48,507 bases of DNA from Didymodactylos carnosus (lineage: Eukaryota > Rotifera > Eurotatoria > Philodinida > Philodinidae): assembly GCA_905250885.1 (NCBI GenBank), contig CAJNOQ010000510.1, forward strand, positions 1-48,507. Reading direction: 5' to 3'. Made by a program: the position numbers and the translations under genes. Positions 1 to 10,500 of the stretch are shown here, in pieces (position 1 is the stretch's first letter; each line of letters begins with the position of its first letter). The notes beneath the pieces were generated by a model. The model saw nothing but the letters and a program-made list of their open reading frames with translations. It was not told the DNA's origin and made no database searches.

Positions 1-115
1 ATTCCATAAGATCTTATATTATCTTATAATAAGGTCTTGTATGATCATATCGTAAGACCTTATTACAAGATTTCACAAGAAAACATCAGATCTTGCAAGG
101 TCTTACAAGACGTGT
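1..115. repeat. Short palindromic-word array (AGATCTT / AAGGTCTT)
   Basis: The first 115 bases are built from variants of one self-complementary word: AAGATCTTA, AAGGTCTT, AAGACCTT, AGATCTTGCAAGGTCTT. A clear inverted repeat pairs TAATAAGGTCTT (27-38) with AAGACCTTATTA (54-65). The array may continue to the left of the window. No coding sense is seen. It is probably a fragment of a fold-back or satellite-like element. Confidence 0.6.
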
Positions 116-411
116 TTCACCTGGGTATTTCTTCATAGATAATATGATTGTAGTTATTGGTTGGTATTACTTGAAACTACTTATAATTAATTACTAATCT
201 GACGGCAAAAAAGTGTATTTATGGAAAAAAATTACGACGAGGGTAATAAGAATGCTTTCGATAGATTCGCAGTAGTCGGAAATTTGTTTGATACAGCATA
301 CAGAATAGAAGGTTAGGTTGAATGTTCTATAAAACAAGCACATGTTGTCTTCTGGACACTAACTGTAGAGGAAAGAAAATTGTTCTCTTTCCTTTTAAAT
401 ACAGTTCAGGA

Positions 412-577
412 GGGTGTTTCATAAAAATTCTTAAGTGCTTGACTTAACTGAGTCTAGACCTAAGTCAGACTTAAGTCTTCATTTTATGCACTTACGTGTT
501 AATTTTATACACTTAAGTCTGGCTTAAGCCTAGACTCAGTTAAGTCAAGCACTTAAGAATTTTTATGAAACATCCTT
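412..577. mobile_element. Fold-back (MITE-like) element with ~65-bp inverted arms
   Basis: Left arm (about 412-476) and right arm (about 511-577) are almost perfect reverse complements, around a loop of about 34 bases. Both arms carry TTTCATAAAAATTCTTAAGT and further CTTAAG words. The few mismatches cluster near the loop, in the CTAGACCTAAGTCAG part. There is no ORF, so this is a non-autonomous hairpin element. It could form a long cruciform or RNA hairpin. No target-site duplication was recognised. Confidence 0.75.
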
Positions 578-879
578 CCGGATGGGAAAAACTAAAAACT
601 TAATTTCCTAATTATCAAGACTTTTTTATTTAAATAAAGTTGATATTTATGATCTGAATAGAAAACTGAATCAAATCATATCAATTTTGATTAGTTTTGT
701 TTCACTTTTTTCTTCGATCTTTGTACCAGAAACAGACTTGTACGACATCGTTTTCCTTCTTTTCCTTTCGTTTAATATTTCCACCAATAGGAAAGTGAGA
801 CCCAAAACATACTCCACGTATCCTTATATACTGCAATTATTCACGGCTGAAAGAAAGCAACTTCTGCTCTGTTTTCTAT

Positions 880-981
880 GGTCAAGATACGCTAGGGCTG
901 ACAGCTAGGCAACACATCATCGTGTGTTTATGTTAATTGTGGTCATTTAGGCCTAACATTTAGTCCTAGTGTATCTTGACC
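880..981. mobile_element. Small element with 18-bp terminal inverted repeats
   Basis: GGTCAAGATACGCTAGGG at 880-897 is matched in reverse complement by TCCTAGTGTATCTTGACC at 964-981, with two mismatches. The 66-base interior contains a second hairpin (AACACATCATCGTGTGTT) and the palindrome TTAGGCCTAA. The size and structure fit a tiny non-autonomous inverted-repeat element. No transposase is present. Confidence 0.6.
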
Positions 982-2130
982 CTTTTCTATGCTGACTGGT
1001 TTGAATTCCTTATGTTTAGTAGAAACGAAGAGTTACTATGCAATCTTTCTAGCGCATTGCACCATATGCTAGCGGTCTAAGTTAGTGAATTTAGCTTTTT
1101 TCGTATATGCACAAGAAGCCAGACAAGACGAGAACTTGAACTTCTTTTTCCTTTTTGGTTGTCAGTTTATGGTAGAAGAGTTGTAGGATTAAGGTACCAA
1201 AACAGAAAAAGTAAGTACATTAATCAATAACGATGATGAGTCATTGATCAGTAGTTCACATAGCAAATAGCACTTTTTCCTTCTTTTTCAAAACGCGCCT
1301 TTAAGAGAAGGGAAGTAGCAAGAAATACATCTTAATGGCGGTCTTGTAGAGTTATATCACGACCGGTTTTAGCTTATCACATGTTTAACAGTAGTGTGTA
1401 GGCCCATGAGAAAAACCTCTTATTTCATGCGCTTCTGATGCGCTGGAATGACACGTTGATTGGATGAAGATATCAGAGAAGTGAAGTGGCACATTTGGCT
1501 ATCGAATGTTTTCTTTTTTTGAATGCTTGTCATGGTATGTGCAATGTTTTGACCAAAAAATACTATATCTTCGGTTTCGTAGTGAGACAGTACACTCTCC
1601 AGTTTCTAATAAGACCGCTCTTCCAGATGCGATGCATGAGATTATTGTTCGTCAAACTACTTTCGAATATTCATCGCACAAGCAATCCGTCATTCTTCTA
1701 CGCACAATTGAGCGCATGCATGGTGCGGATCTGTTATTGCTTCCTGACGTTTTTCGATGACAGCATTCTCAGTCATGTCCAGCATTTTAATAAGAATTCT
1801 GAGTAGAGTGGGCTTTTGCAGTGTATCGCCGTATTTTCTGCATACTCTGTATTAATAACAGAGTGGAAACTAACGTTTCAAAGTAGAATTTATTTTACTC
1901 TCGCTTGATCGAAATCAATAAAAATGCTGCTTCTTCCCGATAAACAAATTTTCACGCAAAAATCGAGAAAGTGGTAAAAGATCTAATATAAGCTAAACAG
2001 TTTTGGCACTCATAAATGTCTGAATAAACAAATATTAAATTTTAGTGTCTCGATTTATCTGTTTATTTGTTACATGTTTTGTAGATATAATATTTCGAAG
2101 CTTTCATAACTAGTGACTTTAAATTTCTAC
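982..2130. other. Intergenic region, no firm feature
   Basis: Apart from the weak open frame at 1506-1760, this 1.1-kb stretch shows no gene, RNA or clear repeat. It presumably holds the promoter of the UV-endonuclease gene. No TATA-type element could be assigned with confidence. Confidence 0.5.
1506..1760 (+). other. Possible small or relic coding stretch, unrecognised
   Basis: An 84-codon open frame lies in DNA with somewhat higher GC than its surroundings. The part from about 1560 to 1757 has protein-like composition (an acidic/hydrophobic mix with MHEIIVRQTTF and IERMHGADLLLLPDVF) without low-complexity runs. I do not recognise a family. An overlapping open frame in another phase (1486-1806) shows that openness alone proves little here. 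It may be an exon or decayed gene fragment, or chance. Nothing around it supplies a promoter or an obvious continuation. Confidence 0.2.
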
Positions 2131-2132
2131 AG
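2120..2132 (+). promoter_or_regulatory. Putative 3' splice site just upstream of the UVDE start
   Basis: A pyrimidine-containing tract ending in CTACAG (AG at 2131-2132) lies 11 bases before the ATG at 2144. It could be the acceptor of a 5'-UTR intron or a spliced-leader trans-splice site; rotifers are known to trans-splice. The sequence alone cannot decide. Confidence 0.35.
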
Positions 2133-2143
2133 TAAATGATACA

Positions 2144-3817
2144 ATGAGAGAAAAAGAAAAAAAGGATAACCAGGTGGCAACTAAGACGTTGTCAATTGAA
2201 CATAATGTTGTTTCTGATTCAGTTGACCTATATGATGAAGAAGATTCACGTACAGTACGTCAAAGTAAACGTTTAAAAATGATAAACACGGTAACATCAG
2301 CTAAAATACTTTCTAGAACAATAGTCGTACCCATTAAAAGAAAAATATCAACGAAAGTTTCAAAAGCGATAACTAATGGTAATATCATGAAATTTAACAA
2401 AAGCAATAAAACATCAACTAAAAGTGAAATGATTCCACCTGCGGAGAATGAACCTACGTGGAAACAAGATTTAAACCTACAACTAGCGTCTACTGAATTA
2501 AATAAAACCGGCATGAAATTGGGTAAGAGTTTCAGTGCATGTTTTATATCATATTTGTTTATTTTTTTTCTGTTTATTTAGGTTATCCATGTATTAATAC
2601 AAGCCTTTGCACACCAAATCATACGTTTCGGTTAGCTGCGCTAACAGATGAAAAATGTTACGAAATTTCGGAACAAAATATTCATTGTTTAACAGAAATT
2701 CTTAAATACAATATTGGGAATGGTTATCGATTTTTTCGAATCGGATCTCAAACAATTCCATTTGCTAGTCATAAACAGTGTACAGCTAATTGGTCTTTGA
2801 AATTTGCAGATAAACTGCGTATGATTGGTCAATTAATTCGAGATAATAATATGAGAATTAGTATGCATCCTGATCAATTTGTTTTAATTAATGCTTTGTC
2901 AGATGATATTGTTAAAAGAAGTATTGATGAATTAACCTACCATTGTACATTACTTGATTGTATGGAATTAAATTCAACTGCCAAAGTTCAAATTCATGTT
3001 GGTAAGTTAGAAGAGAAAGTTAAAAAATAAATATAAACACTTACTTTGTGTAAAATTGTGTGTTGTAGGCGGTATTTATGGAGATAAACTTGCCGCAATG
3101 GATAGATTTATTGAAAATTATAAATTTAAATTAACGGATCAAATTCGAAAACGTATGGTAATTGAAAATGATGATCATCTATTCTCTGTTAAAGATTGTC
3201 TTTATATTCATAAACATACAAATATTCCAATATTATTTGATAATTTACATCACGATTGTTTGAATAATAATGAGTCAATGTTAGATGCTATGCAGGCATG
3301 CTTTAATACATGGAATAGTGAACACGATGGTGTGCCAATGATTGATTATTCAACACAACAGACTGGAAAAAGAATTGGTGCTCATATTTCACATATTGAT
3401 GAAAAACATTTTCAAAATTTTATTAATGAAACAAAAGATCTTCATTTTGATATTATGCTAGAAATAAAAGACAAAGAACAAAGTGCTATTTTAGCGTTAG
3501 CTCACGCATCGAAAATACGAGCAAATTTCAATATTAACGCAGATGATTATCGATATATATACGAAAATGCTCAAAAAAAAAAGATAACTGCCGAAGAACA
3601 AAAGCAAATGAGACAACAATTGCGTGAAGCGAAGAAAGAACAACAACTTCAAAAGGAGAAAAATCAAACTAAAAATGAATTAAAAAAAAAGAAAAGAAAA
3701 CAATCAAATATTACAAGTGATGATGATGGTGATGATCAACAAACGGATGATTTATTTCATACAGGTGCGAGTGATGTCGCCATAAAAACCAAAATAAAAA
3801 AACGAAAAACTAAATGA
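2144..3817 (+). CDS. uvde: UV-damage endonuclease (UVDE / UvsE family), three exons
   Basis: Predicted exons are 2144-2522, 2582-3001 and 3069-3817, encoding 515 residues. Introns of 59 and 66-67 bp have GTAAG donors and TAG acceptors, and both junctions regenerate conserved Gly codons (LGYPCIN and HVGGIYGDK). UVDE enzymes nick DNA 5' to UV photoproducts, starting alternative excision repair in the nucleus. Family metal and substrate motifs are visible: GYPCINTSL near residue 126, H190 (SHK), HPDQF from H222, H265 in HVGG, E299 in ENDD, D324 and H327/H328 in FDNLHHD, H372/H375 in GAHISHID, and E398 in MLEIKDKE. The usual Gln-Tyr after HP is Gln-Phe here. Extensions beyond the TIM-barrel are lysine-rich: about 125 residues N-terminally (RQSKRLK) and about 85 C-terminally (KKKKRK, KIKKRK), probably nuclear localisation signals and disordered. 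UVDE is typical of bacteria and fungi and rare in animals, so horizontal origin followed by intron gain is likely. Codon use matches the neighbours. Confidence 0.93.
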
Positions 3818-3949
3818 AATATGAGTGTAGCTCCGTTTTAATATAATGTATAAAATACTGTTTTTCTTATCATTTTTTTGTTTGTACAAAATGATGTTTA
3901 TTTTTCTGATCATTTGTTCAATAGTATAATGTATGCCTATTATGGTCTG

Positions 3950-3955
3950 AATAAA
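3950..3955 (+). terminator. Polyadenylation signal AATAAA of the UVDE gene
   Basis: AATAAA lies about 135 bases after the UVDE stop codon and is the first canonical signal downstream, so it is the probable 3'-end signal of that transcript. Confidence 0.55.
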
Positions 3956-4561
3956 TTTAGAATCTCTTTGTTTTATCTAATGAAAAACTAAAAAAAACAA
4001 AATTTTGTCCTTTTTTTTTGACTTTTCTTCTACTACATTCTTGTGTGACAAAAATTTCAATTGTCTTCCGACTGATATTAGTTTGATTAACATTTGTCAT
4101 ACTAAAATTGATTGGTTTTGACTCACTTTGATTCAATCATGTGTGGTCTCATCTTTTTTTTCTTTATTTAATCCTGACATTTCTGGATTTTTTTTTCACG
4201 TTTTTTCCTATGAGTCTAATAGAATGAACGAACCCTTGTCTATTCTCCACCTCTATTTATATATTCAAGAAAATTACCATGATTCCAAATCATATTAGTA
4301 TGAGCACTTTGTGATTGAGAAGAAGAAAAAAAGTAGATTGAGGATGGGTAAAGGAAGAAAATAATCAATGTCGTGTCATGCAATTCACATAAACAGGATG
4401 TCACCTTATTTGATACATAGACAAGCTAAAGGGTGAGTAAGTAAGTAAGGTGCTTATATTAAAAAATTTTGTTGTTAGTATTGAGAATCATATTCAAGAA
4501 AATTGACATTAAGCACAGAAAAAAAGAAGAAGAAGAAGAAGAAAACTATATGAGACTAGAA

Positions 4562-4582
4562 AGAGAGAGAGAGAGAGAGAGA
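4562..4582. repeat. (GA)n microsatellite
   Basis: An uninterrupted AG/GA dinucleotide run of about 21 bases in the non-coding region upstream of CUX/CASP. Confidence 0.9.
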
Positions 4583-5548
4583 AGAAAATTGAGAGACAAT
4601 TTTTTTTCATCCTTGATTTATTGATAAAGAGTTTGACATTTTTTTATTTACACGTATACAAAAATCAATGTTGAACATTTTTGTTTATCTTTAAATTAAG
4701 TAAGGATTAAAAAACAAGGGTAACTAACTATCGCTTGTTGAAAAGGTATGAACTTTAGATGTAGAATATAAAAATGAGTGATCAAGCTTCAGTGTTAAAA
4801 AATAGTCAGATATTTAGTGGTAATGATCAAAATTGGTGATCAATGTTGATTGTGAAATAGAAATAGGATAATGTTCAAATAATGAAATCGTTCCGATTTA
4901 TTTGTTCGATAAGCAGATTGCTGTTATTTGCGCTACTTAGAAAAATACATTTAAATTGGCAGAGTAGAATATTTTTATGGGCAAAGATGACAGCTCATCA
5001 AAATTTTTGTTTTCTGCTGTTTTTTTTTTCTTTTTTTTAGTAGTTTACCTTCGAAATGAGGTTAGGACTTTTTTGTTCTTATTAGTTTATTCGAGCACAG
5101 ATGCTATAAAAAAAAAAAACTGGTCTAACTTTTTATTTATTGAAAAAATCTAAAATCTTGATTTATTTGATCTTTATTATATATAGTCTATAAAGAGAAG
5201 AAGAAAGACGTCTGAGACTATCCTGGTACTATTTTTTGTATTTGACTTTCTCTATACATCATTTGTGTGAGAATAGAATGATAAAGTAGAAAAATAGATG
5301 GTGACAAGTTATATTTCGATTTATTTATTGTTCATTATTTGGAAACACCTTTATTTGATTCTGTATATTCAGTGACCGATGAAGAAATAAAAAAAAGAAG
5401 AGAAGTTGTAGTGATAGAATCAATATGGAAAAGACTGATCGACATTTATTTTAATTTGACTTCTGACAGTAAAAGATTGTTTTTTATTGTTATCGATTTA
5501 ACTTTCGTATATATCTTTTTTTTTAATGTTTTAACATAGTAGAACTCG

Positions 5549-5592
5549 AGAGAGAGAGTGAGAGAGAAAGAGCGAGAGAGAGAGAGAGAGAA
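5549..5592. repeat. GA-rich imperfect microsatellite
   Basis: An AGAGAG run with interruptions (GTGAGAGAGAAAGAGCGAG), about 44 bases, upstream of CUX/CASP. GA tracts are bound by GAGA-type factors in some animals. No function is claimed here. Confidence 0.8.
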
Positions 5593-5764
5593 TTTTGTTA
5601 CCACTTTTTGACATGTAGTTATGTTGTTAACAATTTCAATAATTTGAGAATTTAATAATAGTTTCGGTATGATGTGTTGTATATTCAATACATTAAAATT
5701 AAATATATTATTTTGAGAAAATTTTTTTAACGAGAAATATAAATGTTTTTCTTCTTTAAGTGAG

Positions 5765-5783
5765 TCGATTGATCGATTGATTA
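5765..5783. promoter_or_regulatory. Cluster of Cut/homeodomain-type sites (ATCGAT, ATTGATTA)
   Basis: CGATTGATCGATTGATTA places one ATCGAT and two ATTGAT-like words in 19 bases. ATCGAT/ATCRAT is the consensus for Cut-homeodomain proteins, and the downstream gene encodes one, so autoregulation is conceivable. In DNA this AT-rich such words occur by chance, so this is a hint only. Confidence 0.25.
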
Positions 5784-6777
5784 TATAAATTTGTTTGTCG
5801 CAAATTATTCTTAACCTTTTTTCTTTTATGCCTCTTTACCTTGACAAAATCTATCTTCGATCATCGATAGTTTGTGTGTCTGTTACTGATATGAACTTTT
5901 TTGTTCCCTCCTATAGTAGTCGCTATTACGTTTTTGATCGGCATTTGTATCTGTAATAAATAAGAAAAAAAGGAACAGAAAAAATAATCGGTACTGTATA
6001 TGGTAATATACGCTTTATACTTAACAGTATTGTATATTGATTGAAAACCTTCCCTTTACTTGTTTGACTATTACTTCTGGCCCATATATATATATATTTG
6101 AAGACTGCTCTTTTTTTTACTATTTCTTTATCTTTATTTTTGTTCCTTTTGTGTTTCATTATTTTTATTTTTATTTTATAGCCGATCATTTATACATCTA
6201 TAGTCTCTTCTGGTTTTCTTTTTTGACATTCGTTAATAAACCCTGTTTTTCAATATATCTCTTGCAACATATATATTATTTTTAACAAAAAAAAAAATAA
6301 TTATACTTGTTTTGGTGATTGTTGATAGATAAATTCTTTTATGTCCCTTCAGATTCTAGGTAAGAAAATTCATTCTTGTCAAATTTCTATTAATTCAATT
6401 TTCTTTTTTTGTTATAAATATTATTTTGTCAATGTTGTTAGAAATATTGATCTGTTCAAAGATGTATCTATCTTTAAGTGAACAAAAGAATGACTCTAGT
6501 TATACATTTGTATGATGAATAATAATGATGTTTTTTTAAATATAGTTATTAAATTTTAAGTATACAAAAAAAAAGTCAAAATGAGCTGAGTTTAAATCAT
6601 ATTTGAGTTTTTTGCAATCCATTTTTCAGTTGTAAGAAGTTTTTTTTACTATCTAAACCGGGTTAGAAAATTCACATCAGATCGTTAACTAGACGTTATA
6701 TATTTTTTTTTCTAGTGATCGGTGCAAACATTATTTGAGTGTTTGAGATTTTTTTTTACTGCTTTTATATATCTACA

Positions 6778-6781
<4 letters not shown>

Positions 6782-6808
<27 letters not shown>
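6782..6808. repeat. (TA)n microsatellite
   Basis: An uninterrupted TA dinucleotide run of about 27 bases in the non-coding region upstream of the CUX/CASP start codon. Confidence 0.9.
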
Positions 6809-6817
<9 letters not shown>

Positions 6818-7507
6818 AGTGTATATATCGTGTAGGTTATCAGTTAAAAAAAATCAAAACCATATATTGGCAGATGTAAGTGTGGGGTGGTTACACACAT
6901 GTCAGACATTTTTATTATGAAATTGATTGAATTTATAGGATGATGAAGAAGAAGAAGAAGAAGAAAAAGAAAAAACCGAATCAAAAACCAAATTCTTTCT
7001 TATTGCTTCTTTTTATGTGTTAGCTAGTATATTTTTAAAATTGTTACTACTGATACTGATAGAGATATATCTTGAACTTTGTCAAATTATAACTCTGATA
7101 TCAATATGTTCTAAATCAAATACATTTCATATTTTGAACTTGTAATTTTTATTTGTTTTAGATATATATATAGATATACACGCGTTCATACTACGATATA
7201 TTCGTAGATAAAGAAACAAAATTTTCTCGTGTAAGTTTTTATTGATAAACTTTTTTTCTTTTTTTTTTCTTGTTTTTGATAAATTTACAAAAGGTTGAAG
7301 ACAAATTATTTTACGTTAATTTTTCAATATATTTGTTAGAAAAGAAATACATAAATACTCTCCGTTTTATTCTTTTAATGATGAGTAGATTTGATTTAGA
7401 TTAAAGACAAAAACCTATACATAATTAATTTATTTATTTTCTTTGTTTAGATATTTAAAATATGAACATGACCATATTATTTTAAAGTTTTCAATAAATT
7501 GATTAAT

Positions 7508-10500
7508 ATGACAACAGGAAAAAATATACAATCGGTCATTCAACAGTGGGCAACATTTGATCTTAATACTGTTCAGGTAAGAAGAATAAAATATTTTCAA
7601 TAATTCAATATTTCATTTTGTGTAATTGATTGTGTCAAATCAATCTAGTATTTGGTAACTGCTGCCATCTGGTGAGTCATGCAGCATGTGCTCATGTAAA
7701 ATAAATACAAACAGCGTTTGCACTTTGTTTTTAACTTGTCTATTTTTCAAAAGAAATCAACAAAATGGTATGATTAGTTATTTTTTTTTAGTAGGCGTCA
7801 ATACTCATTTTTTCTTCCTAACTAAAAATATCGTGAAGTATGTAGTGAATATCGTCTACTTTTCGTTCGACGAGAATACTTTAGATGAGACTGGTGAAAA
7901 TGTTAAAGGTGTTGTTTAAATTGAAGTCAATGATAATAGTTACATGTTAATAAGAATTTCTTTTTATCTTTAAATAAGAAGAGATTTAACTAATTAAACT
8001 TGTAATCATACGAATTTTCCTTAAGTTTTCATAATATTCGAGAATAATCAAACATATTTAGATTTAAAATAAAGTTCAAAATATTTTCATTTAAAATGTG
8101 TAACTTATGAAGGTGAATAAAATTTCGAGATAAATATCTTCTTGTTCGTTCGTTTCATCATTTATCGAAGATTTTTTTTCTTTTGTTGACATTTGTTTGA
8201 ATATATATTTATTATCTATTTCAAGTACGATATTGACTAGATTTTCTATTGTAGTTGTGTGTATGTGAATGAATCAGTGAGTTAAATTATATTACTTGTA
8301 AGCTTCACCGTAGAGAATCCTGTAGAATAGACGAGAAAAGATATTGCTGATATAGGAAGAAATTATAAATTCAATAGTTAGTAGTTTCCACTGTTTATTG
8401 CTTTATACACGTATCTATGAGCAATATAAAGTTAAGGTCTCCTGAAGGTGTTTTACTATAATTCTTAACTCTGCTGATCATTTTTAAGAAAGCTAGACGA
8501 ACTTTAGTTACTTTTTTAAAATTTAAACAATTTTATTAGCAGAAAAAACTCAAGTATTACGATCGACTAAAGAAATTTTAAACTTATTGATCTATACTTT
8601 GTTGTATGTTTAATATTGTCAGTATTCCCATTCTAACTGTTACTTTTCTATTGAAACTCGTATTAGCCAAAAAACAATTATTAATACTTTAGAACGATGG
8701 ACGTTTATAACTATCTTTAATATTTTTAAATGATATAAGATTAACAACTAGATAGTCATTTTTAATTTCTTTCAAATGATCAGTAATGTTAGAATATTTT
8801 TTTTTATTAAAATGTCTATTTGCGCTGTGTTACTCTACTGATTACTGTAGTTTATTTACATATGATATCGAAAGTTTGACGAGATGCGATACTTAAAGAA
8901 TGGTTATGATAGTGGATATTATTTGAAAAAAAAACGAAACACCTTGAAAATTGACAATTTTTTTTTTGTCTATTTTGCACGTCGTAGGCACTATTAAAAC
9001 ATTTTCTTGTTCTTTTTTTTTTTACTGCTAGCTGGATCATCTTTTATTTCTCTTTTCTGTTCTGTCTCTCTTTATTCTATTCTCTCTCTGATTAGTAAGA
9101 GCAGTAATACTTTCGACTACAGACTATATAGATACAAAGAGAAAATAGAATTGAAAACAAATAATTATCAGAATCATAATAAATAAATATAAGTTATAAC
9201 CCTCTTGATATCAATAATAATAGGTGACTTTGAGAAAACGAGTAAGTGGTTGATGTTTTTCTGAATAGTTAGATACTCTTTTGGAACAGGTGAGCTTCAC
9301 CTTATAAACGATTTATCATCTTTTAATGAAATCTGCATCTATCAAATGGTATATACCTAAAAGCTCTTCTATTGATTTTTTCGTAGTGCAAACGTTTCTA
9401 CTGCAAATGAATTAATTCGATCGAGTAAATAAAACTGATAGATTTGACCACAATTTATCCTTATAACCACAGTCAAATTATCCTCTGTTCTTATCGTCCT
9501 ATTTACTTTTTTTTTTGCTTGTGATACTCTCAACTATTCATTTCCTAGCTAAATTGTAAATAATTTATGTAGATAAGTAAAATTTTTTCAATATTATACA
9601 AGAGAGTAAGTATAGAAGAATATTTTCTCTTTTTTTGACTAGATTTAAATTTCAATCAGTTTTGCAACATGAATAAGTGACTTTGTAGAATAAATGACTT
9701 TTTGATGATGCGAGTTGATAGATGTATTCTACTCTACACTTTAATAATAACTAATAAAATAGTCTAAGACTTGAGGCAGCAATCACATTTCTGATCGCAG
9801 AATGAGAGTATGAAATAAACTTTTGATATCACGTCTGCATTTTACTGCGGTATGTGTAAATTTTTCTTTTGCTTTGAAATTCCAAAATGACATGAAGATA
9901 TTAGTATTATTATGATTATTTTTTGAAAAAAATAACTATTATAAACGATCATGCTGAAAAATGATCATAAGTTTATATCTGTTCGGCTTCTTCCCAATAT
10001 CATATTAATAGAATAATATTACATACATACACACACTTATACAAAGAAACAGAACCAAGCCGAGAAAAAAAAATAAATAGAACATGGCACTTTATCGATA
10101 TTGTATATTATATACAGTAGAGATATCCATACTCATATACATTCATAATCGAATTTTTTATGTTTGTTTCTCGATATAGTAGCAAACATTGAAAATTGAG
10201 AAGGAAACATGACAATTAGTTTTTTGTATTTTTTTTTTTTTTTTTTTCGGAGATGTACATACATATACAAGACTCGAGCGTTGTCACTTCTTATATCCTT
10301 CGCCTTCTTATATGTGTTAAAGAATCAATTGACTCTCTCAATACGGTTTTGGGACATTTGACCTTCTTTCGTTTTTATGAAATACGACGACAGAAATATT
10401 GCTATGCTTATTGGAAATGACGACAACACTGTATCTATATCTATAGATGCGAATGAATAAATTCTTTTGTAAATACTATGTAAATATGAGACTTAATAGG

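Larger units (their letters stand above)
3956..7507. other. 3.5-kb non-coding region upstream of CUX/CASP
   Basis: This region is AT-rich and low in complexity, with no ORF of protein-like composition on either strand. It contains (GA)n at 4562-4582, a GA-rich tract at 5549-5592, (TA)n at 6782-6808 and (GAA)n near 6946-6965. A cluster of ATCGAT/ATTGAT words sits at 5765-5783. It is most likely the promoter and 5' regulatory region of the CUX/CASP locus. The transcription start could not be placed. Confidence 0.5.

Noticed and set aside
1..115. CRISPR-like or tandem-repeat reading of the palindromic array
   Set aside because: Unit spacing is irregular, words vary, and the genome is eukaryotic; an inverted-repeat explanation is better.
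5339..5539. 66-codon frame upstream of CUX
   Set aside because: The first half looks mildly protein-like, but the second half is poly-Phe/Ile from T-rich DNA, and no splice partner or family is evident.
7686..7919. 77-codon open frame in intron 1 of CUX/CASP
   Set aside because: It lies between exons 1 and 2, which join to give the conserved N-terminus; composition is Phe/Asn-rich and no family resemblance is seen.
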